Assembly (NCBI GenBank): GCA_008828725.1
Contig: MEHQ01003179.1
Coordinates: forward strand, 210,376 to 274,375
Direction of reading: 5' to 3'
DNA from: Saccharina japonica
Lineage: Eukaryota > Sar > Phaeophyceae > Laminariales > Laminariaceae
DNA length: 64,000 nucleotides
The notes below the pieces were generated by a model that ran no database searches, was not told where the DNA came from, and was given only the letters and a program-made list of their open reading frames with translations. This document shows positions 1 through 10,815 of this stretch, in pieces. The translations under genes and the position numbers were made by a program. Numbering within the stretch: position 1 is the first letter of the stretch; each line of letters starts with the position of its first letter.

Positions 1-279
1 AGGTTCGGGATGTTGGTCACTTGAAGTCCCGAGGGTGTCGCAAGTTGAGAAAAGATCGCACATGCCTCATAGTTCCCTTTTTGGAACAAACAAATGGCAT
101 AGACTGCTGTATTGTTCGTAGCGAGAGCCATTATTTACGAAACAAACTCCACGAGATGATACCTTATCTGAGGTACAGTGGGCCCCCGGTTAGGCTCAAC
201 GACTTGTTTTGTTTCCGACGTCGATCTAACTATTTGGTGTATGATTTAAAGTCGATCCCACACTGGTGAGCTGTGTTTC
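1..279. other. No supportable gene; flank of a Harbinger-like element
   Basis: A plus-strand reading frame of about 82 codons (21-269) opens with TTG and matches no family I recognise. It ends just before the target duplication of the next element. I see no gene that can be supported. Confidence 0.4.
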
Positions 280-1024
280 TTAGGGTCGTTTTTAACGACC
301 GCTCGAAATAGCAAAAAACTTGCTATTTTGGCAAGTCCAAATTTCCAAAACTTGCCAAAGACTTGCCAAACCCTTCTAACGACAAACACTACATATTTGA
401 CATATTTGGCTGTATTTGGCCAAATTTCGCATCGTAACGCCCTCAGATTTTATTCAAACCCCTTGCAGCAGCAGCAGCAGAGAGCCAAGGGCGAGCCCAC
501 GCTCTCTGTGCAGTGAACGCTGGCACACAAAGCTCTCCAGGCTCAGCCCATGCACCCCAGAGGTCGGCAGTCCTTCCTGCCCGACCAATATGCCCTGGGA
601 AAGCCGGGGCGGCTTCTGGTTGGTGATGTACTTGAGCATCAGCCAGGACCAGCTCAAAACGGCACCCATAGCGCACCCACACGGCGCTCGCGGCGCGTGC
701 CGTCAGCCCTATCATCCCTGCTGTCAATGCCACCAAGTATCCTCGATACCTCCCTCTAGTACACAAGTTAGAGCGAGTATAGCGTGGCGAGGTCTGGGGT
801 GGTCTGGTTTGTAGAACCTTGCGTAGGCGTTATTGGGCTCAAATGGCAAAAAAATGGCAAAAAAATAGCAAATTTATCTTTCCATAAATTTGCCAACGAA
901 CAAGAAGTGTAATCTCCAACAAAAAGCTTGGCAAGTTTTTTGCTATTTTGGCAAGTAAATATTTCCATAATATGGAAATTTGGCAAATTATTTGCTAAAA
1001 AGAGGTCGTTAGAAACGCCCCTTA
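280..1024. mobile_element. PIF/Harbinger-like non-autonomous element with TTA target duplication
   Basis: TTA at 280-282 is followed by GGGTCGTTTTTAACGACC. The right end at 1021, read on the minus strand, begins GGGGCGTTTCTAACGACC and is flanked by TTA at 1022-1024. The inverted similarity continues inward through AT-rich blocks built on GCAAA, TTTGGCAA and TTGCC words. GGG-type termini with TTA duplications are the hallmark of PIF/Harbinger (Tourist-like) elements. The element is 739 bp and I see no transposase. The centre (about 465-770) is much richer in GC than the arms and has a minus-strand frame (443-766, 107 codons) with a hydrophobic segment near its start. That could be captured host sequence or chance. 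A relative with a similar terminus lies at 49792-50034. Confidence 0.7.
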
Positions 1025-1143
1025 ACCGAGGTTTTCGAGTGTTCGCGCCAATCTGAGCTCATTTTTCTTGACACATTATTTCTGAACAACAGGCACCCAC
1101 TCCTACTGTATATGAGTTGAATGGTGATTTGTTATGTCGAGTA

Positions 1144-1169
1144 GATTCACGAAGAACAACTCGTGAATC
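1144..1169. repeat. Perfect short inverted repeat
   Basis: GATTCACGA at 1144-1152 is exactly complementary to TCGTGAATC at 1161-1169, with an 8-base spacer. It lies just outside the next element and contains the same TCACGA word as that element's termini. Confidence 0.6.
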
Positions 1170-1204
1170 TTGACGCCATTGTGTGGTTTAACCTAAAAAA
1201 AGCG

Positions 1205-1789
1205 AAATCACGATTTGTGACATTTTTTTTGTCGTGGCTTTACTCGTAGGAAACTGTCTTGTAGTAAATGCGCCTGATAAAGGTACTTCGTGAATAATCC
1301 ACGCAACCCAACGGTATATCCAAAGACCGGTATAGCGGTATACAGATGACTCTGCTGCGTACACCGATTGTGGACAGCAAGCGGCTCCCCCAAGCAACCG
1401 CTGGACGCTGGCGAACGAGCACGTTGCCGCTTCGAAACCTCGAGGAGGAGGCGGCACAGCGCAAACCAAAACGAAGCAAATATCCTGAGAATCCGGGCGA
1501 GGCCGGGCAGACGACTTGTGAGATTGGCATCTCGCCAGCCGGGTCACACCGCCGGCGCGGGAGATTGAAATATCACAGGCTATGTCGGGATTCGGTCTGT
1601 GACTTGAAAATGTATCACGGGCCCGGCGCGGCCACACTCGCGCACCACTCGCAAAGATTCTTGGATTATTAACATTCTTGGATTTGAAAAATTGTCACCA
1701 ACCGTGACGTAAACCGTGACATACCTGAAAAATCACGGATCGTGATATTGTGCCATTATTATCTAAGAAATGTCACGAATCGTGAGTTT
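1205..1789. mobile_element. Putative non-autonomous DNA element with CGTGA-type inverted ends
   Basis: The left end, 1205-1230, reads AAATCACGATTTGTGACATT followed by T-run. The right end, 1766-1789, read on the minus strand gives AAACTCACGATTCGTGACAT. The arms match over about 24 bases with a few differences. Further copies of the CGTGA word lie just inside the right arm (1695-1748). The interior (1290-1660) is GC-rich with no recognisable protein. I could not define a target duplication, so the superfamily is open. Confidence 0.5.
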
Positions 1790-2140
1790 CGTTGTTTGTT
1801 CGTTATGGATGACCCTAAGCAGGCCCTTGCAGGATACTACTACAACAGCACATATCACAGCGTACATAGGGTACAAAGAGTTCAGTACCAAGACTATACA
1901 GACAGCACACCCAGAGTACACACATACAACCAATGATGTCGGATTACGTAATTACGTCCTTACGGCGAGCCGTTTTGGCGGTAAGTAATAAGACTGGGCC
2001 GGCGAAATTACGCTACGCCCCCAGTCCCCTATAAACGAAAATCGTAAAAATATCTAGGAAACCCCCGCATTTTTGCTTCCCAGTAGCCAGCCACATTTGG
2101 ACTTTGAGCTTGCTCTGTGACCCTGCAACCTGCTGCGAGC
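1790..2140. other. Intergenic; contains a motif shared with 6590-6690
   Basis: No gene is visible. The sequence around 1932-1950 (AATGATGTCGGATTACG) recurs in inverse orientation near 6672-6690, and both are followed by TTACG-rich sequence. This suggests fragments of one dispersed repeat. The last 40 bases are the presumed 5' untranslated part of the hAT-like remnant. Confidence 0.4.
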
Positions 2141-2767
2141 ATGGCGATGGCATCTTGGATCGCGAAGAAGTCCAAGCACTCAGGTGTACGCGAGCAGTTC
2201 GACCCCTACATCGAAATCCCTCCTGGCCAACCGGGCGCGGGTACCAACATGCGTGGCAGCTGCAAGTCATGCCGCCAAAGCATCAGCCTGACCCTTGCTC
2301 GGCTGGCGGCTCATTTCCTCAAGAAGAAGGGGCACGGCGTTGCGGTGTGCACAGCAAAGAATCCGCCGGAGGCGGCTGTGCTGGCGGCGAAGGCATACTT
2401 CGACACCGTCAACCTCACGAACGAGGGCGTCCTGACGAAGCGCGCCAGGGATGCCGCGTTTTCTCAGCAGACTATCCCTTCTTCGTTTAAGGGAGGTGTC
2501 AGGAAGGAAACACACCACGCTTTCGCAGCGCTCGTGTTTGGGACCGGCTTGGCGTTTGACGCGGGGAAGCACTACCTTTTCCACAACTTCGTCACAGCAG
2601 TGTCGAAGGACCCCGGATGGCGTGCCGAGCATAGGACGACCATCGCGGAGATTCGCCTCGACGAGGCCTATGCCAAGATCGGAGAGGAGATGAAGACGGT
2701 CATGGAAGGAGAGGACATGCGGCGCCTCGGTCACACGTGGTCTACTGACGGGTGGACAAACCCACAG
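2141..2767 (+). pseudogene. hAT-type (BED finger / DUF659-like) transposase remnant, exon 1
   Basis: From ATG 2141 the frame reads about 209 codons into a splice donor (CCACAG, then GTACG at 2768). Residues about 37-70 hold a BED-finger-like set: CKSC, then a histidine in LAAH and a cysteine in VAVC. The exon ends in STDGWTNPQ, matching the DGW motif that opens the DUF659 domain of hAT-superfamily transposases. Sequence between them (HHAFAALVFGTGLAFDAG) fits the region before DUF659. ATG 2147 is an alternative start. GTG 2117 is in frame but is not a likely start. Only the N-terminal third of a transposase is present, so the gene is inactive or a non-autonomous remnant. The family call rests on motif recognition, not a database search. 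Confidence 0.55.
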
Positions 2768-3417
2768 GTACGATTAAATTTATAAAATATTGTACACTTT
2801 GTACTCCGTATACCGTATACTGTATACCAGGTACTGTTTACTGTTTACTGTATACTGCTGTATGTGAATATCACACAGCAAGAGTGTACAGTGTACAGCA
2901 GCAGTACACAACGCATCACACATCACACATCGGACAGACCATCGATTCATGATCTAGATCCTTCAGGGTATATAGATTCCTGATCTGCATGATCTAGCTC
3001 ATGTGGCCGGGTGGGGGCCGTATAATTCTGCACGATGTAGCACATATTTACTTGCTTGGATCTGTACTACACAGATCCCGCACAACACCTCATAACTCAT
3101 GATCTATCCGACCTGTGCAACATATACAACGCAGTTGGTTGTTTACCACCAATGTTGTGCATTGTTGTGGTCTTGTCTGATGTGTCCGTTTAGTTATGTT
3201 TTTTTTTTTTAATGTTTTTGTCATACAAAAATATAATGCAGAAGTACAGCAGCAGCAGAATAGTACGAAATATTGAAGAATACATTATACGAGTATGATA
3301 CGAAGTACGAAGTGTCTTGGCTTGTTCGTCTGGTATGTTTCGCATTTTCAATCACCAGCTTGCTGATCACGTGCCATACATCCCTATCGATTGCTCCTCA
3401 CTCCTTACTCAATGCAG
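2768..3417 (+). other. Predicted intron of the hAT-like remnant
   Basis: The donor is CAG|GTACG at 2768. The acceptor is AATGCAG at 3411-3417, after a pyrimidine-rich stretch (3377-3410). It is a phase-0 intron of 650 bp. The interior is rich in GTATAC and CACATC microsatellite-like sequence, has a T10 run near 3201 and carries one TACCAGGTA motif (2825-2833). Confidence 0.5.
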
Positions 3418-3617
3418 GGGGATCCGCTGGTGAACATACAGCGCCAAATGGACACCAAAGAAGAGCACGTCATGGTGGTCAACTGCCGGGGGCAGAAGAA
3501 ACACATGCAGTTTCTTCTCGGAATGATGCAGCCGTACCTCAACCACCACGCCAAGTTCATCGTTGCCGACGGCGCCTGTGCGGGACTTCTCCGCCTCGTA
3601 GAGGGGCGCTACCCCGG
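3418..3617 (+). pseudogene. hAT-type (DUF659-like) transposase remnant, exon 2
   Basis: In phase with exon 1, this exon begins GDPLVNIQ and continues to HHAKFIVADGACAGLLRLV and EGRYPG. That corresponds to the DUF659 core, where a D-containing strand (here VADGA) precedes a short helix and a W..C..H segment. It ends at a donor (CCGG|GTGAGC, 3618). A possible acceptor CTCTCTCTAG lies at 3737-3746. The sequence after it is soon replaced by a repeat also found at 55.86 kb and stops, so the catalytic core and dimerisation domain are missing. Confidence 0.5.
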
Positions 3618-3763
3618 GTGAGCATGGGACAGTGAGCGGCAGAGAGCCGTGAACAGTGAGCAATGAACCCCTCCCTCCTCCCGCACAAACATCCCTCCCA
3701 TTCCTCGTAGCCTTCTCATATGACGCGCGGGCTTGTCTCTCTCTAGGATGAGGCATCGGCACG

Positions 3764-3830
3764 GACACTGGGTGTGCTGGGTGCTGGGTGTCGATGGGTG
3801 GAATTAACAATTTAATGTGAAGAACACACA
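3764..3830 (+). repeat. Dispersed repeat fragment shared with 55859-55918
   Basis: GACACTGGGTGTGCTGG, then a GTGTCGA word and TTAATGTGAAGAACACACA, occur in the same order here and at 55859-55918. This copy has an extra GTGCTGG unit. Its junction falls where the hAT-like coding similarity stops. Confidence 0.6.
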
Positions 3831-4529
3831 CACAATATCGTTGTAATGTTGGAATACCATTTGTGTTTTTAACAATGCTCGTGATATACGTAAGCCATGG
3901 GCGTGTTCATCGGGTTGCAATTTAACATTTTTAGCACGAAGTCATTTTTCGGGTGAGGTGTGGAGCTCCGCAAGAGTTTAGCGTCACAAAAAGAGGGGGC
4001 GCCCCACCCATCTCCTCCCCCCACCCCGCCGCCCATAATTATCCGTCCCATTCCCGTCCATGCGTCTCTCTTTCTAATGCCAACTCCGTACGCACAACAC
4101 GCCTCTCCCAACCATTTTAACTGTAAAACAATTGAAGCACCTCAAACGGTAGTTTTCCCTCGGCGGTAGCAGTTGAAGGGAAAAAGTCCCGAGGGCCGCC
4201 CCGTCTACCTAATTCTTATAGAGTATATAATGTTAACGCGGTGCGCGGCTCAATGTATTAGTAGCGGTATTTCAAACGCGGGCAGAGTGTAGAGCCCTGA
4301 TACAGCTGAAAATACTAATCAGAATTGACTACGCTCATATGCTGGTAAATTTATCACTTCGTCCACGGTACGCGCGTAATAACGTTATTTTGTCTGCCTT
4401 AAGGCAGATCACTGGCGTCAAGTGCGCGCGGCGCACAGTCGATCGACCTCCGCCTATCGAAGTGACATCTGGCAAAGGCAGCGATTGGGGGCAGCGGAAT
4501 TGGTGAAGTCGTGAGGAGGCGGTCAAATT
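3831..4529. other. No gene seen
   Basis: Mixed AT-rich sequence with a C-rich stretch (4005-4035). Short frames on both strands have no recognisable content. Confidence 0.4.
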
Positions 4530-5040
4530 TTGAAACGCCACCCGGAGACATGCTGGACTAATCGTCAGGAAGAAAAAGCGCCGACTAGAGCCTCCTGCTG
4601 CCGAACGAAACACGAGGTTTGGAAGCACTCGGTCATCATGAAACCGTTCCTCGACGCCGGTGAAAGCTCGGCGCTGAAGAATACGGTGGGTCCGACGAGG
4701 AAGTACCGGGCGTACCTGGACGAACTCCTTTCGTCAAAGCTCGCCACGAGGAATCTCGGCAAGCGACATCCGGCGTACTTAATCCTCAACGACGAAATGG
4801 AGGAGGGGGCATGCTGGTTCGAGGTGGAGTTCTTGCGTCGTCCCGCCGCGAAGATGCCCTCTTCGAGGCTCGTGGCGCTCGCGCCGACGGCACAAGCCAC
4901 AGGCGGCTCAGCTGTACAAGAAGCTTCGAGGCGCGCTCGACGGGATGGAGGCGCGGTTTGACAGCACGCGGGCTTGGGCTGGGTATCAGGGAGCAGGCTC
5001 CCCATCCAAGGTGACTGCGCAAGCAGTCGGGGGGCATCTT
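4530..5040 (+). pseudogene. GC-rich coding debris of an unknown gene
   Basis: A frame from ATG 4530 to 4961 includes a protein-like stretch (MKPFLDAGESSALKNTVGP) and then degenerates. From about 4909 a different frame (one base shifted) continues with charged, helix-like sequence (QLYKKLRGALDGMEARFDST) to a stop near 5044. The base composition resembles the coding blocks of the two retroelements, not the surroundings. It could be a decayed transposon or host gene with one or more frameshifts. I do not recognise the family. Confidence 0.3.
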
Positions 5041-5630
5041 ACATGAAGTCTCCCGGTGTTACGGGGCTGTCTTGCGCCCTCTCCCCGGCATACCAGAAGG
5101 TCCTCGCGATTACAACGACGACAACGGCCGCGTCGAAAGATGTGGCGGATCATGCATCCCAGCGCTTGCTGGCTTGACCTGGGCGACTCCGCATCAACTG
5201 CCAAGGCTCGCGATCGAGGAGGCCAAGCGAGCTTACTCGGAAGGAGGGGCGCGGTTTTTTGGGGGAAAAAAAAAAAAAGGGCCATGGCAGAGCATGGCGG
5301 CGATCTGCAGGTCTGGAAGCTTCAGCGGCAAAACGACGCTCAGGTAGTGCTCGGGACTGTATCCGGGAAACAAGGCGTGGTGGCACACGCTCGTAGTCCG
5401 GGGCTGGACGAAGCTGCGCTACCCGGTTGATGCTACGGTTCATGTCCATGGATCCCTGCCGGGCCGGCTGGAGGCGCGAACTGGAGCCTCGCTCCGGTTC
5501 CATCACGGGGGCGGCAAGCACGCCGCTGGTCTCCTGAGAAAGCGAGGAAGACTGGTCTACGTCCCTGCCCAAAACACGCTCCTGCTACCGCCGGGTTCCA
5601 CAAGGCCAGGAGGAACTACGAGGCCGAGGG
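5041..5630. other. GC-rich region, probably further coding debris
   Basis: Overlapping short frames occur on both strands with no stable frame longer than about 140 codons. An A13 tract lies near 5266-5278. It continues the composition of 4530-5040 and grades into the tandem duplication. No product can be named. Confidence 0.3.
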
Positions 5631-6170
5631 GTTCGGAGGGGAGTCGGGAACGAACGAACATCATCCGAAAAAAAGCCAATCGCGAATGCGGGAAAGCGAG
5701 AAAGAAGTCGAAGAGCGAGGAGGATATGGGAGGACGAATTAAATGTTTTGTGGTTTGTGGTGGAACGGTATAAAGCCGCAGTGGGTTGTAGGGCAGCAGA
5801 TTGCTTCGGGCATGCGTATCAGACTGGTAGAGGCATGAGAGATGAGGAAGATGTGTGGAAGTTTTCAACTTCTGGAGGTGACGAACGGGCGGAGGAAGTA
5901 GATTTCCAGGGCGTTCGGAGGGGAGGTCGGACGACGAAATCATCCATCGGAGTCGTGAAAGCGAAGATCAAGAGTCGGGAGCGAGGCAGGATATGGAGGA
6001 CGAAGTGAATGTTTTTGTGGTTTGTGGTGGACGTGTGGAGCAAGTTGGGTTGTAGGGGCAGCAGATTGCTTGGGCATGCTTATCCGACTGTGAGAGCATG
6101 AGAGATGAGAGACATGTGTTGGAAGAGTTCACTACATCTGAGTGACGAACGGGCGGAGGAGTTGATTTCC
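5631..6170 (+). repeat. Imperfect tandem duplication, period about 282 bp
   Basis: Unit 1 starts at GTTCGGAGGGGAGTCGG (5631) and unit 2 at GTTCGGAGGGGAGGTCGG (5913). Both continue through GGATATGG(G)AGGACGAA, TGTTTTTGTGGTTTGTGGTGG, GCAGCAGATTGCTT and GACGAACGGGCGGAGGA in the same order. Frames in each unit are broken by small indels, so I do not call a gene. Confidence 0.75.
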
Positions 6171-8833
6171 GTCATGTACATTTCCAATTTTCAACTGTTA
6201 GACCGGCCTTTTTGGCAAAAACGATTCTGCGAAAGCCATGATGCGTGTGACCGGGCAATGGGTCACGAGTCACGAAGAAGTGGAAGCTCTGATTACTTGT
6301 GAGTTATGAGTTATGAGGGGCCCGGTAGTGTATGTCTCGATAAATTCAACCTATGTTATTCACGACTCACGACAACAAGCCACAAGCAGGGCGGCCTCCG
6401 TTGTTGGTGTCTGCTGACCTGCTGACGGGCTGACGGAGGCTTACAGCTTACAGCAGCAGTGCCACGGCGCTACAGCACGAACCTAAATAATAGGTTATAA
6501 ATTCACATAAATTGCGAAAAAATATATAAAATAATGGTCTGCACAATTTTGGACGTGCCTTTTGATCCTAGCGGGGATGTTTCTTAAACGTCCCCTGTTT
6601 TTGCCGTAATTACCCGTAAGCACGCAAAAAACCCATTTTGCCGAAAAACGCGTAAGGATAAGCATCTCCAGCCGTAATCCGACATCATTGCATACAACAT
6701 AAGTGACACAGAACAGTACCGACAGCATAGCATACAGCACATACAATACACAATATACAACGAGTGAGTACACAGAGCACTCAATAGCACGCAAGGAATT
6801 ACCACGGCGGTTCTGCGCTGTACAGCTGATTATACACAAGATAGTATACGATAGAGCTGTTGCCCGACGAGTTCCGCCATGGTCCTCGATGAGAGCATTT
6901 TACGACTTTTTGGGCGGGTATGATACCCTGGTACGCGTTTATCAACCGAGTACTCGTCTAAGGGTACCCGTCGAATAGCTGGGTACCCGGGGCCCAAATT
7001 CTTGGCGAGCATGAGTGTTAGCTGTTTTGCCGTTTTCAACCGCTGCTGTATTGCGCGGGTACTTTCAATCAGAGGGGGAGTTTTTGTTGGAATCGCATAC
7101 ATCAAACATACACACGCGCATACAAAAAAAACGACAGCACAGCAGAACAGTAGTTCGTAGCTGTCACAACTAGATCTGCTGGATCCCCCCTGCTAACTGT
7201 GTGCTACGGGTCCTGCGCACGCAAACAGGACACCACAGCCGTCATAAGGGCAACCATCTAAACAGTGTCTACTGCATGTTGTGCAGCGTCTTCTGCTGTA
7301 CTGCTGTGCTGTTCGATAAGTGGCGCCTTGGCTGTTTTGTAGTTTGTAGTCTAGACTAGAGACACGTACCCGTAAAGTACAGCCGTAGTACTACTGTACC
7401 AAACGATTCGTACGTATATAGATCGGCCTATCGTTTACGTAGATATAGATATTATATGCGTACAAACGTACTCGTAGATCTGTGTATGTACTCCACGTAG
7501 ATTCCAAATGTTGGAACCAAATTTACAAATTATAAAAAAAGGCGCATCGAATTTCTCAAGCGCCTCGTACAACTGCTACTGCTACACACAGACCTGATAG
7601 GGCAGACGAATGCAACATGGTATCAACTACTGCTGCACGACGCTTGATATGTGCCCCGTTTAATGTCGAGTTGGTGTTGTCCTTGTTGTCTCGTGCATGG
7701 TGCGTGCTGTGTGTGTTCCGTTCATGCGGCGGGCCAAAAACGAACACCGTAAAAATCCATGCGGATAAAAAAATAGTCGTACGACAGGTTTTGTACTTGC
7801 GAGGCGGTGTCAGTTCGGAACGTCTCCCCTGAGATATTTGCGAGCATTCGACTTTGAAGGCCCAGAGCACGGTCCACGGGCCTCGGCCGGGACCCGCACT
7901 TGCGCCGTGGTGTACACGCGGCCCCCCTGCGTGCCCCGCAGCCGATAGCGCGAGGAAAGACCCGCGGCCGGAGGTGAAAAGTGAAAGTATTCCGGGAAAA
8001 AATATTTTTGGTACATATACACATATAGGTGCCTTCGCCCTGTACGTATCATAAACCTAGTATATGTGTGGTAGATGCACTCATACGTAAAGCCTTGCTG
8101 ACTACTTAGTCATCGAGAAATGCAAAAGTTTGGTTGAATTCCTTTCATAGATCAGGTTCGTTTGCAAACAAATGCAGAAGGATGCTCTTGCTACGGCTGC
8201 CGCTGCTGCAGCGTGTTTTTGCTGATGCTGTTACTGCTGATGGGGGGGGGCGCGCGTTGCTTGCAGATATTCATGCTCACTTGCGCTTCGTAAGTTTTTG
8301 CTTCGTATCGTATATATCAAATATAAATGTTAAATGATCTATATATAGCTGGCCTCTTGGTGCATAACGGGTATCTGGTCTCCTCGGCTGCTGCTGCTGC
8401 TGCGGCGGCGGGGACCTGCTGCACAGGCTGCAATAATGAATACGCTTTATGTGTACAGTGTGACTCTCGTCGAACTATTCAAAGTATTTTGGTGATGTGT
8501 GTGCCATTCCGCTATGTTTTGATCGGTTCATGGATGATGAAAAGTTTGAAACTAAGAATGTCCAAAATCATGTTTTTGGCCCCCAAACCCACAAAAGCGC
8601 ACGTCCAACAGAGGAGATACTCGTAGAGGCACGGACTTGCGAAAAACAAAACATCCAGATACCTGGTACGTGGCTATTGAAACGCCAGGATGCACCACCG
8701 ACGGGGTACTGTTCGAATGATGACTTTGAGGACTCAAGTGTTTTCTTTATGGCAACCTCTCTCAACGTTTTTCCACTTTGGGGTTCGAGGCACAATACTC
8801 CCAAAATTAGGTGTCCGTATGACTTGTATCACA
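6171..8833. other. Long stretch with no supportable gene
   Basis: Contents seen: the inverse copy of the 1932-1950 motif (6672-6690), an AT-rich block around 6487-6540, many GTAC/CGTA-rich words (7360-7500), a CTG microsatellite with GCG interruptions (8385-8412) and one TACCTGGTA (8660-8668). ORFs of 60-115 codons occur in several frames with no family likeness. Confidence 0.4.
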
Positions 8834-9430
8834 GGTAATAATACGGGGGACCATAGTTTTTGTTTTTTGTTTCCATCCATTTTATTATCTTCGCCCTTTC
8901 TTTTATCTCCCCCTCTTTCGCCGTAACTCAGATCCGGGGTCACTCGTAAGTAGGCTCTTCTCCCTCATTACTACATTGGGTGTCATCCATTTTTATCGCG
9001 AGAAGGTTTCAGCCCTTTCTTCCCTCGTCGCCTCGCGTCAAATTCCGCCTACCCACGTTACGAAGGCGCTCTCAGCAATTGGGTCCTTTTTATTGTTGCA
9101 AATGAAGTAAAAATCTCACCACGGCGGGATTTGAACTCGGGTACCAATGCTACTACGGGGGACCGTAGTAAATAGAACCAAATTTTGTTAGTAAAAACAA
9201 GGACATATATAATAGGTGTTTGTGTGCACCGTAGGTCCTATTTACTATGGTCTCCTGTAATTCTTTTTTCAAGTATGAATACCTCGTAGTAGCATTTGAA
9301 GTTGACCACTAGACTACCGGGGCGACCTGCTAAGTAGGACCTACGGTAGACACAACAAACAGTATGCTGCCTTTTTTTCCAACTATATTTTTTCCTATTT
9401 ACTATAGTCCCCCGTAGTAGTACGCACAGC
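8834..9430. repeat. Small inverted-repeat family built on ACGGGGGACC(G/A)TAGTA
   Basis: The word occurs forward at about 8836 and 9155 and inverted at about 9236-9255 and 9395-9415. In most copies it is joined to TAAATAGRA. At 9150-9169, TACTACGG and CCGTAGTA form a perfect 8-4-8 palindrome. The arrangement suggests nested copies of a very short MITE. Confidence 0.5.
9112..9180 (-). other. tRNA-like segment with B-box and T-run (possible SINE head or tRNA relic)
   Basis: On the minus strand GAGTTCAAATCCC (about 9127-9139) matches the Pol III B-box / T-arm consensus and is followed by a T5 run about 15 nt later. The T stem pairs poorly and I see no convincing anticodon arm, so an intact tRNA is unlikely. 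Confidence 0.3.
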
Positions 9431-9739
9431 TTCTTTTTGTCAAGGGTATACCGATCGATATTTAGTTGCGGTAGAATAGAGAACAAGGTTTGTAGTGCCT
9501 ACAGCAAAACCAGATAAAAGTTGGTCTAGACTAATGACACATACCTGGTATCAGATAAATGCCATAGGACGCACTCTGTTACGAGAAAAAAATACATTTG
9601 CTGAGGCTCCTAACTTGACAAGCTATATACCTCACCCAAAACAAGCTTGAGAAAAATGAAAGTGCAACCAGGTGAGCAATGCCATCGCCTGAGCATAACT
9701 AACCCTTAGGAATTCCAAAAACGTTGGGTATATCCTCAA

Positions 9740-10243
9740 ATGAGGAGCCCCGTTAGTGAGACAATAATCAAATCGTGGCAACCCTATCGTAGCACGAGTC
9801 ATGGCACGTGTTTATTGTTGTTTTGTGCGACAATGCAAAACAACAGCGACACAAAGGAACAAGTGGCACCCACAGTAGTGAATATCAAGAAGGCAAGGAC
9901 GTGTGACTACCTGCTGGCAAACGTAAGGGTAGCAGTTTCTTCCGCAGCTCCAGTGCCCGGTAGGACTTAGCCTCGAGGTCTTGAGTTGGGCATGTGTTGA
10001 CTAATGCGACACGTCGTCTTGGGGAAAACATTTAAAAAGGAGTTTGACAGGCTGTCCGGTAATCATGGGCCGGCATTAGAGAGCGCGCAACGTTCTTCAA
10101 CTATTGTATCGAGGCCCCGAGAGCCGCAAGCGGTACAGACTAAAAACGTAGCCGCCTCTTCAACAGGTGCCTCACCACTTGCTGTCCTGCCCCGTCCAAA
10201 CGCCGCTTTTCATTGGTGGCCACCGAATCCTCACGGAGACTGA
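9740..10243 (+). CDS. Unknown protein-like ORF pair, possibly one gene with an intron or stops
   Basis: Two frames in the same register, 9740-9970 (76 codons) and 10004-10243 (79 codons), are separated by 33 bases holding two stops. The second begins at ATG 10004 and reads MRHVVLGKTFKKEFDRLSG. Composition on both sides is protein-like and free of low-complexity runs. A GT just before the first stop (CCCG|GTAGG, about 9960) and a CTAAT branch-like word (10001) would allow a short intron, which is speculation. I recognise no family. It may be a decayed gene or chance. Confidence 0.2.
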
Positions 10244-10339
10244 TTGGTTTAATCCCCACGCTGTGTAAAACGTCCTCCGCGGACTAGCCGAGCGGCAGTA
10301 TAAAAACAGGGGGCGGCGGGGAGGGGGGAGGGGGGTGAG

Positions 10340-10815
10340 GGAGGGGGTGTACTCATGTCGTGCACGGCCGTAGTCGTATGAACATAGACCCCCGCATCCC
10401 TACAATGCCGGGACGGAGTACGTAGGGTTTTCACTAACCAGGGAGACATTGCTCGCACCAAGCGCGAAACGCCGCGAGAAATTGGGCGAGTCGCATGGAG
10501 GGTGAGCTGCGTTCTGCTAAGAACCGCCTCTGAGGCGGACTTACATATGCACGACAGGCTCCAATGAATTGATTTAATTTCTGGTGTGACCATTTCCAGA
10601 GATAGGGTTGGGTATCTCCCTCGTTGGTGCCTTACCATATACCAGGTACACGATACGCAATACGATCATTTTCCTTGTGCGGGTTGAGGTTATCAACCCC
10701 ACACAGACGATCTATCAAGACTGCCAGCCTTGGTGTCCGTCAAAAAACAAAACAAGAAAACGGTACCCTGGTTGTCTAGCACATTCATGCATGGCCGTGG
10801 TCGTATGACCATAGA
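10340..10815 (+). repeat. Dispersed repeat R1, copy at 10.3 kb
   Basis: After a G-rich tract the unit starts TGTACTCATGTCGTGCACGG, continues through CGTAGTCGTATGACC-type sequence, an AGCGCGAA block and GAATTGATTTAATTTCTGG, and ends near GGTACCCTGG. A new unit start (10783-10815) follows head to tail. Upstream (10250-10316) is a hairpin with TATAAAAA that resembles the unit's 3' end. All R1 copies keep a minus-strand frame of roughly 80-130 codons. I cannot assign it, and it may only reflect recent amplification. Confidence 0.7.

Noticed and set aside
1188..1637. A 149-codon minus-strand ORF at 1.2-1.6 kb
   Set aside because: It overlaps the inverted arm and GC-rich interior of a putative MITE and shows no domain.
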